Part shown: piece by piece, positions 32,990 to 41,049 of the stretch
How the letters are laid out: the number at the start of each line of letters is the position of its first letter
Numbering within the stretch: the stretch's first letter is position 1
Notes under the pieces: model-generated
Told to the model about the DNA's origin: nothing
Database searches by the model: none
The model's input: the letters and a program-made list of their open reading frames with translations, nothing else
Source of the DNA: Eubacterium sp.
GTDB lineage: Bacteria; Bacillota; Clostridia; Lachnospirales; Lachnospiraceae
Reading direction: 5' to 3'
Length of the DNA stretch: 47,275 nt
Assembly: GCA_024684035.1 (NCBI GenBank)
Contig: JAIKXQ010000052.1
Location: 1-47,275, forward strand
Program-made: the position numbers and the translations under genes

Positions 32990-33778
32990 TTATTGTTCTC
33001 CTTTATTTCTTTCTTTGTTCGTAGTAGTCATTGTTAGCAAAAAAGACGGGACATACTCATCGTTCCCAGTGTTATTTCTCTCTAGCGTCTTCAGATGGTT
33101 ATTACCCTCATCGCAGTCATCATAGTCTCGAATTCGATCCAGCTTGGATGGACTTACAATGAATTTATCACCAAGAGGATTTATAAAAATACCATGTTTG
33201 CCACAGATGTTATCCAGTTCTTGAAAAGTAACTCGGAGCGGAACCCATTCCGGTCGATCAGCTCCCCATTTCTCATATTCTTTCTTATCTGAGAAAGCTA
33301 GAAAATACTGATGATTATTCTTTAAAACTTTAACCGTGGAATAAACCAGCTTTGAGCTATCATCTTTGAATTTTGCCGGAATAATGAAGTTGCAATACCG
33401 CATAGCATAAAGATACTTCGATTTCTTTGTCTGTACGAAAAGCCGAATATACCTGTTTAATGCTACGTTATAGTACCCTAACTCCATATGTTTAGGATTA
33501 AGCGAAATCTCCGTGTAATCTTTATTCTCATCACCAGATTTAATGTTTACATAGATAGACGACGCACCAAGGCGAAAACAATCTTCCTTCAGTTGATCCA
33601 ACGATGAGTATCTATAATCCGGCACCTCTGTGTCCGGCGTTTCTTTTACAAACTGTTCAGCAGAAGCAGGCGATAAAAAACAATAACACATCGCTTTATC
33701 ATCCAGGTAAAGACTATTCGTCAGAGAAGAAACGATCGGATATAGTTGATTGATTGCAATGGTTCTTTTTAAATCCAT
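32990..33778 (-). CDS. SseB-like domain protein, 262 residues
   Basis: First gene of the HipA-like operon. The region about residues 150-215 resembles the SseB N-terminal domain: YFLAFSDKKEYEKWG, VTFQELDNICGKHGIFINPLG, DKFIVSPSKLDRI. Residues 25-100 may be a second diverged copy (CYCFLSPASAEQFV, SSIYVNIKSGDENKDYTEIS). The role of SseB domains is unclear. An AGACATAG element lies 42 nt upstream of the ATG. The ribosome binding site (AAAGG) is unusually close. Confidence 0.65.
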   Translation of the reverse strand: MDLKRTIAINQLYPIVSSLTNSLYLDDKAMCYCFLSPASAEQFVKETPDTEVPDYRYSSLDQLKEDCFRLGASSIYVNIKSGDENKDYTEISLNPKHMELGYYNVALNRYIRLFVQTKKSKYLYAMRYCNFIIPAKFKDDSSKLVYSTVKVLKNNHQYFLAFSDKKEYEKWGADRPEWVPLRVTFQELDNICGKHGIFINPLGDKFIVSPSKLDRIRDYDDCDEGNNHLKTLERNNTGNDEYVPSFLLTMTTTNKERNKGEQ

Positions 33779-33820
33779 GGCCTTTATATTCCATTCTTTT
33801 CTTATTTGTTGTCATCCTTT

Positions 33821-33828
33821 CTATGTCT
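33821..33828 (-). promoter_or_regulatory. AGACATAG element before the SseB-like/HipA-like operon
   Basis: Exact AGACATAG on the minus strand, preceded by TTT, 42 nt before the ATG at 33778. One of seven similarly placed sites. The rest of the gap 33779-34029 carries the upstream duplication of Rpn copy 2, including GGACATAG on the plus strand (33909-33916). Confidence 0.65.
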
Positions 33829-34029
33829 AAAATGAAGCTCCCGGATATACGTAAATATTGATTTTTCGCAAACAGAACACAATCCAAATGCTACAAGCAT
33901 AAAAAATCGGACATAGTATATCCGTAACTATGGATGAAATGGAGCAGATAGAAATATCGCCGTCCATGCGTAACGTGCAGGGACGGCTGGAAGCTCTCCT
34001 TGCATGTGATATAATGTAAGGAGATGATC

Positions 34030-34983
34030 ATGAATAAAGAGACGATTGCGGTTGCCGCAGCAAGAACCCGGGGCGCACAGTATGATGCTTCCGTAAAAAC
34101 ATTGCTGCGGTATCCAAAACTGGTAGCACCAATCCTGCAGGCTCTCATTCCGGAATACCGGAACTATACTACAGACCAGGTTGCAGAGCTGTTGGTTCCA
34201 TCCGGAAGTCCTCCGGTAGACGACACATCCGTTATGGTTAATTCAAACGATACGGAAGTATCGTCCATCTCTGAGAAACTCATCCGGTATGATGCGAGAT
34301 TTAAGCTGTTGAATCCTGTCATGAGCGACAAAGAGCATGAGGTATACCTTCATGTCGATCTGGAAGTGCAGAACAACTACCGGCCGACTAATCCGAAGTA
34401 TCCAATGATTACCAGGGGTATCTACTATGCGGCACGGCTGCTTGGATCCGAACTTGGTATTCTCACAGAAAAGACGGATTATGCGAATCTGGAGAAGGTT
34501 TACCGCATCTGGATCTGTAACGAGAACATCCCGGTACACTTACGGAACACAGTAGTATCCGTACAGTTGGAGAAAAAGGATCTCATTGGTTTCGCAGATA
34601 TCCCGGAGAAGGATTATGATCTGATGACCGTGATCCTCGTTCACCGTGGATCTCCTGCCAATGACGAAAAGATCTTCCGGTACCTGGAGGCATTGTTTAA
34701 AGGCAATGTAGATGGGATCTGCGAGCACATCGATATCCATGATGATCAAGATATTATGGAAGAGGTGGAAGCCATGGATAAACTCTGGAAGGGCGTTGCG
34801 CACGAGCATTACCACAAAGGGGCTGATGAGCAACGTAAGAAGGATGAGGCAAAGCTTGCGGAGAAAGATGCTGTTATAGCAGAAAAAGCTGCAACCATAG
34901 CAGAACAAGCTGCTACCATAGCAGAACAAGCTGCTACTCTGGAAGAAATGGAAAGGGAAATCGAACGACTGAAAAATAGATGA
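34030..34983 (+). CDS. Rpn-type PD-(D/E)XK nuclease family protein, copy 2 (intact)
   Basis: 317-residue homologue of the broken gene at 27063; the upstream 110 nt and downstream hairpin are also shared. The nuclease-like core has Asp88 in RYDARFKLL and Glu112-x-Gln114 in HVDLEVQNNYR. Residues from about 270 form a coiled coil with near-perfect heptads (AEKAATIAEQAATIAEQAAT) encoded by 21-nt DNA repeats. The ATG at 34030 has AAGGAG 6 nt upstream; another ATG at 34024 is too close. Rpn-family proteins include recombination-promoting endonucleases and are often mobile. Confidence 0.85.
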   Translation: MNKETIAVAAARTRGAQYDASVKTLLRYPKLVAPILQALIPEYRNYTTDQVAELLVPSGSPPVDDTSVMVNSNDTEVSSISEKLIRYDARFKLLNPVMSDKEHEVYLHVDLEVQNNYRPTNPKYPMITRGIYYAARLLGSELGILTEKTDYANLEKVYRIWICNENIPVHLRNTVVSVQLEKKDLIGFADIPEKDYDLMTVILVHRGSPANDEKIFRYLEALFKGNVDGICEHIDIHDDQDIMEEVEAMDKLWKGVAHEHYHKGADEQRKKDEAKLAEKDAVIAEKAATIAEQAATIAEQAATLEEMEREIERLKNR

Positions 34984-34993
34984 ACAATGGGTA

Positions 34994-35031
34994 AAGAAAG
35001 AGCTGACGTATACAAACGTCAGCTTTTTCTT
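34994..35031. terminator. Bidirectional terminator after Rpn copy 2
   Basis: A 15-bp stem (34994-35008 with 35017-35031, one G-U) and 8-nt loop, with T-rich 3' arm. The stop of the convergent gene at 35019 lies inside it. Homologous in sequence to the hairpin after copy 1. Confidence 0.7.
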
Positions 35032-35771
35032 ATAAGGTACGACGGATGATACATACGAAGGTTATATCCATCACTGTTTGGATCAATCACACATAACGCA
35101 TATATAGATGAAATATCCCACTTCTGACCAGTTACAGGATCCGTGTAGAATGGTACGATACCGGTTTTTATCTTATCGTTAAGCACTGTGCACTGTTTCG
35201 ATTCTAAAAAGATAATCATTTGATTTCTTTCAGGAAAATATTTGCCAAAAGGAATAGATGGCGGTCTGTTCCCATAATGGACACTTGGATATTGAAATAA
35301 CGCAGGCCACTTCTTCTTTAACTCTCTATATAATATATCTTCATCGAGCTCTATTGGACAAAGGCCGTCCAAGGAATTGTCCTTATAGTATGTCGCTGGA
35401 CGTTTTGCAGAAACTTCTGTGTATCTTCCGCACAACGTCTGCACAGACGACGGACAAGATAAAATCGAATATTGTTCGCTGTTCAAATGTAATTCGTCAT
35501 TATCTCGCATGTATGGAATTGTAACGGCTCCGGTCTGCGGTTCCAATATAAGATTCTGGACAACCGGCTTCTTTCCTTTAAACATCTCACTTTTATAATC
35601 CAGGATACTGCTTTCGTCAAATTCCACACATGGTTCGCCTGTATATCCGATACTTATATAGGCATAGAAGCATTGTTGATCCTTTTCTGACACAAATACA
35701 GCATATGTTATGCCATTTGTTACGGATTGATGCATTCCAAACTGACGCACATCATATAAATCACCTATCAT
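35019..35771 (-). CDS. Hypothetical protein, 250 residues
   Basis: Unrecognised soluble protein with mixed alpha/beta character (YAVFVSEKDQQCFYAYISIG, MIIFLESKQCTVLNDKIK). No signal peptide, membrane span or metal motif seen. It begins 2 nt after the stop of the 288-residue gene, so they are co-translated. Function unknown. Confidence 0.7.
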   Translation of the reverse strand: MIGDLYDVRQFGMHQSVTNGITYAVFVSEKDQQCFYAYISIGYTGEPCVEFDESSILDYKSEMFKGKKPVVQNLILEPQTGAVTIPYMRDNDELHLNSEQYSILSCPSSVQTLCGRYTEVSAKRPATYYKDNSLDGLCPIELDEDILYRELKKKWPALFQYPSVHYGNRPPSIPFGKYFPERNQMIIFLESKQCTVLNDKIKTGIVPFYTDPVTGQKWDISSIYALCVIDPNSDGYNLRMYHPSYLIRKS

Positions 35772-35773
35772 AA

Positions 35774-36640
35774 TTATCTATCACTTCGTTCCAGATCAAT
35801 ATGTTTCGTTAAAAACGCATTTTCTTCTCTGCGCTTTTCTTCCCTACTGTTAATATCTGCATGCGCGATTCTATGGTTTCCAGCACGCATTTCCGCATGA
35901 TGAACTTCGTCCATCAATGCCTTCAGAATCCTTCTATTTTCAAGTATTTCCTGTTCCAGCCTATCGCTATCCAAAAGCATCCCGTCAATTAAACAATTGA
36001 TTTCATCATTTGCCCCACGAACCAATTCGTAATTATGCCCGTCAGCTGTGAAAGCCAACGTATCATGATCTCGGAAGTAGTGATCTGCAGAGCCTGCAAT
36101 AATCCTTAATTTGGCGTTCGCAAGTGCCTGATTCAGCGGAATTCTATGTTCATCAGACTCTGGTTTAGAAACATCATCTCGCAAAGAATCAATTTCTTTT
36201 GCAACTATTTCAGACTGCTCAGGGATAGGATCATCCTGGTATAGTTTTTCCCGGTTTTCTTCTTTCTTTTCATAATCAAGGCTATCAACCTCTTCTAATG
36301 CCTGACCATATTCTTCCGTCTTCGTTGGTATAGCATGTTCGGCTACAACTACATCATACAGCGGTTCGATGATAAGCCAATTTGAACGGGAAGACTCTTT
36401 AATTTCCTCAAGCGATATATTCTGATCAATCGCTTCATGTAAAATGGCCTTTACTTCTTCTGCAGACGTTTGACATTTCTGCATATATTCCAGTGTTCTG
36501 GATTCCATTTCGATCAGATCACCGTTTTGAACAATACTTGCTGATGCTGCAAAAGAGCCTGCGGCATTGATAGCATTTTGTGTATCTGTATGATATCGGT
36601 CTGCTGCATATGACAAATTCTCAAGTATATTAACATCCAT
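35774..36640 (-). CDS. Hypothetical protein, 288 residues
   Basis: Unrecognised, acidic and helical; segments such as LDYEKKEENREKLYQDD and LEQEILENRRILKALMDEV could form coiled coils. GGAGG lies 9 nt before the ATG. It lies in the operon after the 99-residue gene and before the 250-residue gene. Function unknown. Confidence 0.7.
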   Translation of the reverse strand: MDVNILENLSYAADRYHTDTQNAINAAGSFAASASIVQNGDLIEMESRTLEYMQKCQTSAEEVKAILHEAIDQNISLEEIKESSRSNWLIIEPLYDVVVAEHAIPTKTEEYGQALEEVDSLDYEKKEENREKLYQDDPIPEQSEIVAKEIDSLRDDVSKPESDEHRIPLNQALANAKLRIIAGSADHYFRDHDTLAFTADGHNYELVRGANDEINCLIDGMLLDSDRLEQEILENRRILKALMDEVHHAEMRAGNHRIAHADINSREEKRREENAFLTKHIDLERSDR

Positions 36641-36681
36641 AGAAAGTCACCTCCGATTATTAACTTAGAAGCATACAAAAA

Positions 36682-36981
36682 CTACAACGAACTTCTGCGA
36701 TATAAACAGCTGGCAGGAATCCTTTTTTCATAAGACACTCCGCTTTCATTATCGTGAATAAGCACCTTGTAGCCTGGATAGCCAAAAATCTCAGATATTC
36801 TATCAAGAATCGTACATGGAAATACATGTCCACTACAATCTTTATAATACATCTGCATGTTCTTACTTCTCTGATCCGAGAATTTTGAGAGACGGGCTCG
36901 ATCATGTGCGAAATGCTTTTTAATGTTCATGGCCGGTGTTCCTTCGTTCTTTGTCATCTGTCTATAATCAACGTTCAGCAT
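36682..36981 (-). CDS. Hypothetical protein, 99 residues
   Basis: Small basic protein (MLNVDYRQMTKNEG... ending CLYRRSSL) of unknown role. I chose the ATG at 36981 because GAGG lies 7 nt upstream and an AGACATAG element 31 nt upstream; the frame is open further, to 37077, but that would include the promoter-like site. First gene of the operon continuing to 35019. Confidence 0.65.
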   Translation of the reverse strand: MLNVDYRQMTKNEGTPAMNIKKHFAHDRARLSKFSDQRSKNMQMYYKDCSGHVFPCTILDRISEIFGYPGYKVLIHDNESGVSYEKRIPASCLYRRSSL

Positions 36982-37012
36982 TTTACATCCTCTTTCATTG
37001 TATTTGACAATG

Positions 37013-37020
37013 CTATGTCT
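37013..37020 (-). promoter_or_regulatory. AGACATAG element before the 99-residue gene
   Basis: Exact AGACATAG preceded by GTTT, 31 nt before the ATG at 36981. Confidence 0.65.
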
Positions 37021-37052
37021 AAACACCTCTGCCAATAATCCATACCAAGACG

Positions 37053-37090
37053 AAAAAAGGCTTTGAGCATTGCTCAAAACCCCTTTTTTT
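37053..37090. terminator. Terminator downstream of the 87-residue gene
   Basis: TTTGAG / CTCAAA stem (37062-37067 and 37073-37078) extended by AAAAAAGG on the left and CCCTTTTTTT on the right; works on both strands. It follows the stop at 37090 on the minus strand. Confidence 0.75.
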
Positions 37091-37353
37091 TAATCTGATA
37101 ATGGAGTATACCCATCCTTAACTCTCCGGATAATATGCACTCCTTTTTCAAAGTACTTTTCTTCCAGGTCTAGCTCCAGTTTGCCCATATCCATTTCTTG
37201 CAGATTGTTCTCATCCGCAAGTTTCTCAAGATACGAAATTGCTTCTTGCATTTCTACAAGCCCAACGCAATTTGGCTCATTTATAATAACAAAAATTTCC
37301 ACCACATCCTGACTCAAAATGCTAATGTATTCACCGGTTGCCACCTGGATCAT
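37090..37353 (-). CDS. Hypothetical protein, 87 residues
   Basis: Small acidic protein (EEKYFEKGVHIIRRVKDGYTP at the C-terminus) with no recognisable domain. AGGAGG lies 9 nt before the ATG. It follows the DEDDh exonuclease by 32 nt, without a promoter between, so it is probably co-transcribed with it. Confidence 0.65.
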   Translation of the reverse strand: MIQVATGEYISILSQDVVEIFVIINEPNCVGLVEMQEAISYLEKLADENNLQEMDMGKLELDLEEKYFEKGVHIIRRVKDGYTPLSD

Positions 37354-37385
37354 TTATCTATTTCCTCCTACTTATACTACATATT

Positions 37386-38234
37386 TCAGGCTGTTTTCGT
37401 TGTTGCTCGAAGACTTGCGATCAGCTCTTTTTCATTCTTACACTTGTTCATCTGAAGAATGTCCTGCATGAGCTGTTCTGTATCGTATTTGCCGATCAGC
37501 TCATCCGGTATTACAAAGGTATGGTGATAGATATTATAGTATATCTTGCTAAATACACCTTCTGCATTCACATAAAACCTCTCCTGCGTATGATTGCGCC
37601 CTTTCCAATAACGGATGCTTTTGACATTAATCTTGTTCTGCGTTTTTCCACTTCGACGGACAAGTTCGTTTGAAAGAATTTTAAAGCATCGGATCGTGGC
37701 AATAACATCATCCGAGGCATTGTGAAAATCCAGTCCGACGTCACACCCAGCCTCATGGCTTACTTTATCTAACCGATAGCTGCTAAGTTTTGGCCAGATT
37801 TCCTTAGCCATCGACATCACGTCCATATGAATGGTAGGTGTAAAGTGTGTATTCATCGTTCTCATGAATGTGTTATCAAGGAAAGGTTGATCAAATGCAA
37901 TGCTATTATACCCAGCAACTACCGGAGCTGTTCCAAAGAAATCGGATATTTTTTTGGCAGCCTCTTTTTCTTTTGGTTTTCCTCTCAACATATCATTCGT
38001 GATACCATTAGCAGCTGTCGCCAGTTGTGGCATTTCCATTTCAGGGTCGATGTACATATCAAGCTTTTCCTCTACAAGCAATACCCCGGCCTTGTACGTT
38101 GTTTTGAATGCCGCAAGCTGGACGATTCTGTCTTCACTCGCATTAAGTCCTGTTGTCTCCACATCAAAGAAAATAACTGGTGTGCCAGCTTTCATTAACT
38201 TGATTACTTGTTTCAGTTTGTCTAGGTTTGTCAT
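37386..38234 (-). CDS. DEDDh 3'-5' exonuclease (DnaQ/polymerase III epsilon-like)
   Basis: 282-residue exonuclease. ExoI FDVETTG (Asp24, Glu26), ExoII GYNSIAFDQPFL (Asp115) and ExoIII HNASDDVIAT (His171, Asp176) are all present, so it should degrade single-stranded DNA or proofread. The C-terminal 95 residues after the exonuclease fold are unassigned. The neighbouring DnaE-type polymerase has no exonuclease domain, so this could be its editing subunit; that is inference. An AGACATAG element lies 34 nt upstream of the ATG. Confidence 0.88.
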   Translation of the reverse strand: MTNLDKLKQVIKLMKAGTPVIFFDVETTGLNASEDRIVQLAAFKTTYKAGVLLVEEKLDMYIDPEMEMPQLATAANGITNDMLRGKPKEKEAAKKISDFFGTAPVVAGYNSIAFDQPFLDNTFMRTMNTHFTPTIHMDVMSMAKEIWPKLSSYRLDKVSHEAGCDVGLDFHNASDDVIATIRCFKILSNELVRRSGKTQNKINVKSIRYWKGRNHTQERFYVNAEGVFSKIYYNIYHHTFVIPDELIGKYDTEQLMQDILQMNKCKNEKELIASLRATTKTA

Positions 38235-38268
38235 TTATTGTCTCCTTTTTGCAATTTATCCAATAACG

Positions 38269-38276
38269 CTATGTCT
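38269..38276 (-). promoter_or_regulatory. AGACATAG element before the exonuclease gene
   Basis: Exact AGACATAG preceded by ATC, 34 nt before the ATG at 38234. Confidence 0.65.
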
Positions 38277-38297
38277 GATTACATACATCAAAAAGAA

Positions 38298-38328
38298 AAC
38301 CGCCTTGTCATATATAGACGAAGCGGTT
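38298..38328 (-). terminator. Terminator downstream of the 440-residue gene
   Basis: AACCGCCTTGTC (38298-38309) pairs with GACGAAGCGGTT (38317-38328) through two wobble pairs; the minus strand continues TTTTCTTTTT. It separates the unit ending at 38342 from the exonuclease operon. Confidence 0.75.
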
Positions 38329-38341
38329 TACCTTCTTAACA

Positions 38342-39664
38342 TTATGCTGTTTCTGTTTTTACGTATTCGTCATCATGTCTTACTACATAGCTGAATTTTG
38401 CCGTTCTGGAGAGTGTCTCTCTAATTTGTTCAACAACACTGGTATTCATTGGTGGAATGCGATCGCCTGTCTTCAAAAGCTCAACAGCGATATCATACTC
38501 TGAATACTGCTTAGTAGCATTCACATCGCCAAGAATGTCGTTAAGGAGCCTCTTGCTTCCTTTGGCGCCGAGTAATGTCTGCATATTAAACCAATCCATA
38601 GCCTTCTTATATGCATCAGAAATGTTTGAAAAATTTTCATCAGTCCAATTCATTTTTCTCGTGTTTGCTGAACTGATGAAGGATTTTACCTTTGTGGAAA
38701 GGCATCTGGGCAAGTCTTCCATTTTTGAAAAAACGTTGTTCACATCCTTCATAATCTCATCTTCGCTGAACTTGCCTGTGTTGCGTCTTGTCGTTTTCTG
38801 ATATATAACGTAAGACTCTGAAGATTCAACCCGATAAGTTCCTGAAACAGAGAAGCTTGCATCACCGGTATCCGAAGATTTTATCCGAATACCAGGGATA
38901 ATGAGATCTTTTAACCCATACTTTTCCTGCATGCGCTTTGCGATCTCAGGAAACTCAACGATTCCTTCTGTTGCAAAATTTGAACATGAATATGAGTGGA
39001 ACTCAGTCTTACCAAGCGTCCCATCATTCATAATCGACTCACATATTTCCGGAATGATAGATAACTTAGTTACTATATATGAAGTTGAAAGCGCAGCAAA
39101 CACCTTACGGCGTTTTTTCATTTGACCGTTTACTTCATGATCTGCATGTCTGATAACCAGGATACTGCGGTCTTTTTTAGACTTACTATCTTGGCATGAC
39201 TCATAAAGTCCATCCATGATAAAAATATCTCTAGCAATAGAAGGCTTTGAAATTCTCTCTGCTTTTACATCGCACCTTTTGGCAAATGTATCCATAAACC
39301 GTAAACTTGTGTAGTATGCAATTGGGTGATTCACATCGCAGGAAAATCTTGTACTCTTCTTTACATTATCCCTTGTAAGCAAAAAACCTGCTCCGAAGTA
39401 AGTCTCGTTAAAAAGAGACGGATCAGATTTCGGCACTTCTACTTTCATGAGAGCGCCGTTACCAGCTCGTAATCGCTGTATGAACCTTGAATCAATGATG
39501 TATCCTGTATTTTGATCATCACGATTCAACGAACACAGCCCAAGAGTATCATTGTAAACTTCCAAAAACATTGTGTTGTCATCTCTATCGGCCATAAGAG
39601 CTTTAAACTCGTCAAGATCTGATCCTTTCTGTTCCCAACTGTCTAAAAGCATTTTCGAATCCAT
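38342..39664 (-). CDS. Hypothetical protein, 440 residues
   Basis: Large unrecognised protein. AAGGAG lies 8 nt before the ATG at 39664; the frame is open a little further upstream without a better signal. It shows mixed alpha/beta sequence (SILVIRHADHEVNGQMKKRR, SYIVTKLSIIPEIC) and a basic mid-region, with no clear membrane span or catalytic motif. Single-gene unit between the SSB-like gene and the exonuclease; the long upstream gap carries two palindromes. Confidence 0.75.
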   Translation of the reverse strand: MDSKMLLDSWEQKGSDLDEFKALMADRDDNTMFLEVYNDTLGLCSLNRDDQNTGYIIDSRFIQRLRAGNGALMKVEVPKSDPSLFNETYFGAGFLLTRDNVKKSTRFSCDVNHPIAYYTSLRFMDTFAKRCDVKAERISKPSIARDIFIMDGLYESCQDSKSKKDRSILVIRHADHEVNGQMKKRRKVFAALSTSYIVTKLSIIPEICESIMNDGTLGKTEFHSYSCSNFATEGIVEFPEIAKRMQEKYGLKDLIIPGIRIKSSDTGDASFSVSGTYRVESSESYVIYQKTTRRNTGKFSEDEIMKDVNNVFSKMEDLPRCLSTKVKSFISSANTRKMNWTDENFSNISDAYKKAMDWFNMQTLLGAKGSKRLLNDILGDVNATKQYSEYDIAVELLKTGDRIPPMNTSVVEQIRETLSRTAKFSYVVRHDDEYVKTETA

Positions 39665-39723
39665 TATTTTGTCTCCTTTTTCAAAAGCATATATGCTTCC
39701 TCTTATTATCAATTGATCAATAT

Positions 39724-39744
39724 TACTATGTACGATACATAGTA
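39724..39744. promoter_or_regulatory. TACTATGTA inverted repeat upstream of the 440-residue gene
   Basis: TACTATGTA and TACATAGTA (39724-39732 and 39736-39744) with a 3-nt centre, so ACATAGT, the core of the AGACATAG element, occurs on both strands, about 60-80 nt before the ATG. The rest of the 39665-40035 gap holds palindrome B and AT-rich sequence; no gene seen. Confidence 0.55.
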
Positions 39745-39805
39745 AAAATAATTTCTAGCGGTCCGATAAAGGATAAAGTGCATTCTTAAATATAGATAAC
39801 CGCAC

Positions 39806-39831
39806 ATTTACAAAATAATAATTTTGTAAAT
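39806..39831. promoter_or_regulatory. 26-nt palindrome, copy B (putative operator)
   Basis: Exact reverse complement of palindrome A (25116-25141), here 142 nt upstream of the 440-residue gene. It also forms the spacer of a plus-strand TTTACA-18-TATAAT (39807-39836), which points toward an antisense stretch without an ORF. Confidence 0.75.
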
Positions 39832-40035
39832 ATAATCAACAAATATTTTTTCCTTATTCAACGTTATCTATTATATATGCCAAGCACATGAAAGCAACAA
39901 GTATGTGACTATTCTGTGACGATTTGTTAATTATGCAACGATGGAAATGTATGTAGCACAAATTTTTGAGCCGAAAACTGTGCAAAATGCCCAACGAAAT
40001 AAATACAGGTAAACTAACCGGAAGAAATATCACAT

Positions 40036-40911
40036 TCAATTATCATCTATTAGTGTATCATCATCCGATTTCTGAGTGTCTCTTAAAAATATATCTCGCT
40101 TAATCTGCTCAAGCCTTCTGGCTTCATTTTCCTCGATTGTTTCGTCGTCATAATAGTTCAAAATATACTCTGTTGCATACGGAACAATCTCCATGGCTCG
40201 ATCTTTCCAATCATACTGTTCATTACAATGCTCGCACTGCGTATGACGAAGTACGGAACGAGCCTGTAAGCATCCATCAATATATACAATGGATCCGGTA
40301 TGCAGCCTCTTATGGTCTTCCATGGCGTTAGCTCCATAGGATTTTACCCACGGATAATCAGTTTTGAGCTCCGGCGGATCCTGTTTGATACGGAATTTCC
40401 GATTCATTGCCACCTGATACTGCGTAACAATCAGGCCCTCTTTCGGAGTAAGTTTTTTGGGATCCCGGCAAAGAGTACCGAACACAAATACCTGATTCGA
40501 AATTTCCCGGTTTGTAGACAGATAATTGACACATTCATCCCTGTTATCCAGGTGCAGTCTTCTTCTGGCATAAATCGGATTAATGTAAACAAGGCTTCCT
40601 GTTGCCTTGTTTTTCTCTCCACAATGTGCACAGATGGAACTTTTCAAAATATTCTTTGAGGCAATCGGTCCCTTGACGTCTACAATGTCATACACCTGCC
40701 ATCTTTCGATCTCCTGAATGAGCTCTTTTTCCCTGGTAATAATGACCGGATTATCTGCCTTCATGAATTTCTTTCCGTCTCCAACCTCTCTATATCCACG
40801 AACGACAGTTACATATACCATGGCATAGAGATACTCACCATCCGGATTTTTGACGATTTTAGGGTCTTTCAACACAGCCCCCATCAAAAATGCTTGATTC
40901 TGACGAGCCAT
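40036..40911 (-). CDS. Tandem OB-fold SSB-like protein with two CxxC motifs
   Basis: 291-residue protein built of two SSB-like halves. The first opens QNQAFLMGAVLKDPK and the second SNQVFVFGTLCRDPK, each with strands typical of PriB/SSB OB folds. Each half carries a single CxxC (Cys94-Cys97 in CAHCGEK and Cys226-Cys229 in CEHCNEQ), which could together bind one zinc ion. It ends with the acidic tail DTQKSDDDTLIDDN, like the C-terminal tip of bacterial SSB that recruits partners. AAAGGAG is 9 nt upstream of the ATG. It follows the polymerase operon and precedes the 440-residue gene. Confidence 0.75.
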   Translation of the reverse strand: MARQNQAFLMGAVLKDPKIVKNPDGEYLYAMVYVTVVRGYREVGDGKKFMKADNPVIITREKELIQEIERWQVYDIVDVKGPIASKNILKSSICAHCGEKNKATGSLVYINPIYARRRLHLDNRDECVNYLSTNREISNQVFVFGTLCRDPKKLTPKEGLIVTQYQVAMNRKFRIKQDPPELKTDYPWVKSYGANAMEDHKRLHTGSIVYIDGCLQARSVLRHTQCEHCNEQYDWKDRAMEIVPYATEYILNYYDDETIEENEARRLEQIKRDIFLRDTQKSDDDTLIDDN

Positions 40912-40962
40912 ACCTTAGTTCTCCTTTTGACAATAATGATTATTTGTTGCGTTCTGATGTTT

Positions 40963-40970
40963 ATATGTCT
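40963..40970 (-). promoter_or_regulatory. AGACATAT element before the SSB-like gene
   Basis: AGACATAT (one change from AGACATAG), preceded by TTT, 51 nt before the ATG at 40911. Confidence 0.6.
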
Positions 40971-41004
40971 AAATAGAGCGATGCAAATGGCCAAAAAAAA
41001 CAAA

Positions 41005-41045
41005 AAAGCAAAAAAGAAACAATTAAATCGCTTCTTTTTTGCTTT
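41005..41045 (-). terminator. Terminator downstream of dnaE
   Basis: Perfect 14-bp stem (AAAGCAAAAAAGAA, 41005-41018 with 41032-41045); the minus strand then reads into a long U-rich run (A-rich 40993-41007). Confidence 0.8.
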
Positions 41046-41049
41046 CAAG

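Noticed and set aside
39807-39836. TTTACA-18-TATAAT as a plus-strand gene promoter
   Set aside because: No plus-strand gene follows; only antisense of the SSB-like gene lies downstream, so the palindrome is the more likely functional unit.
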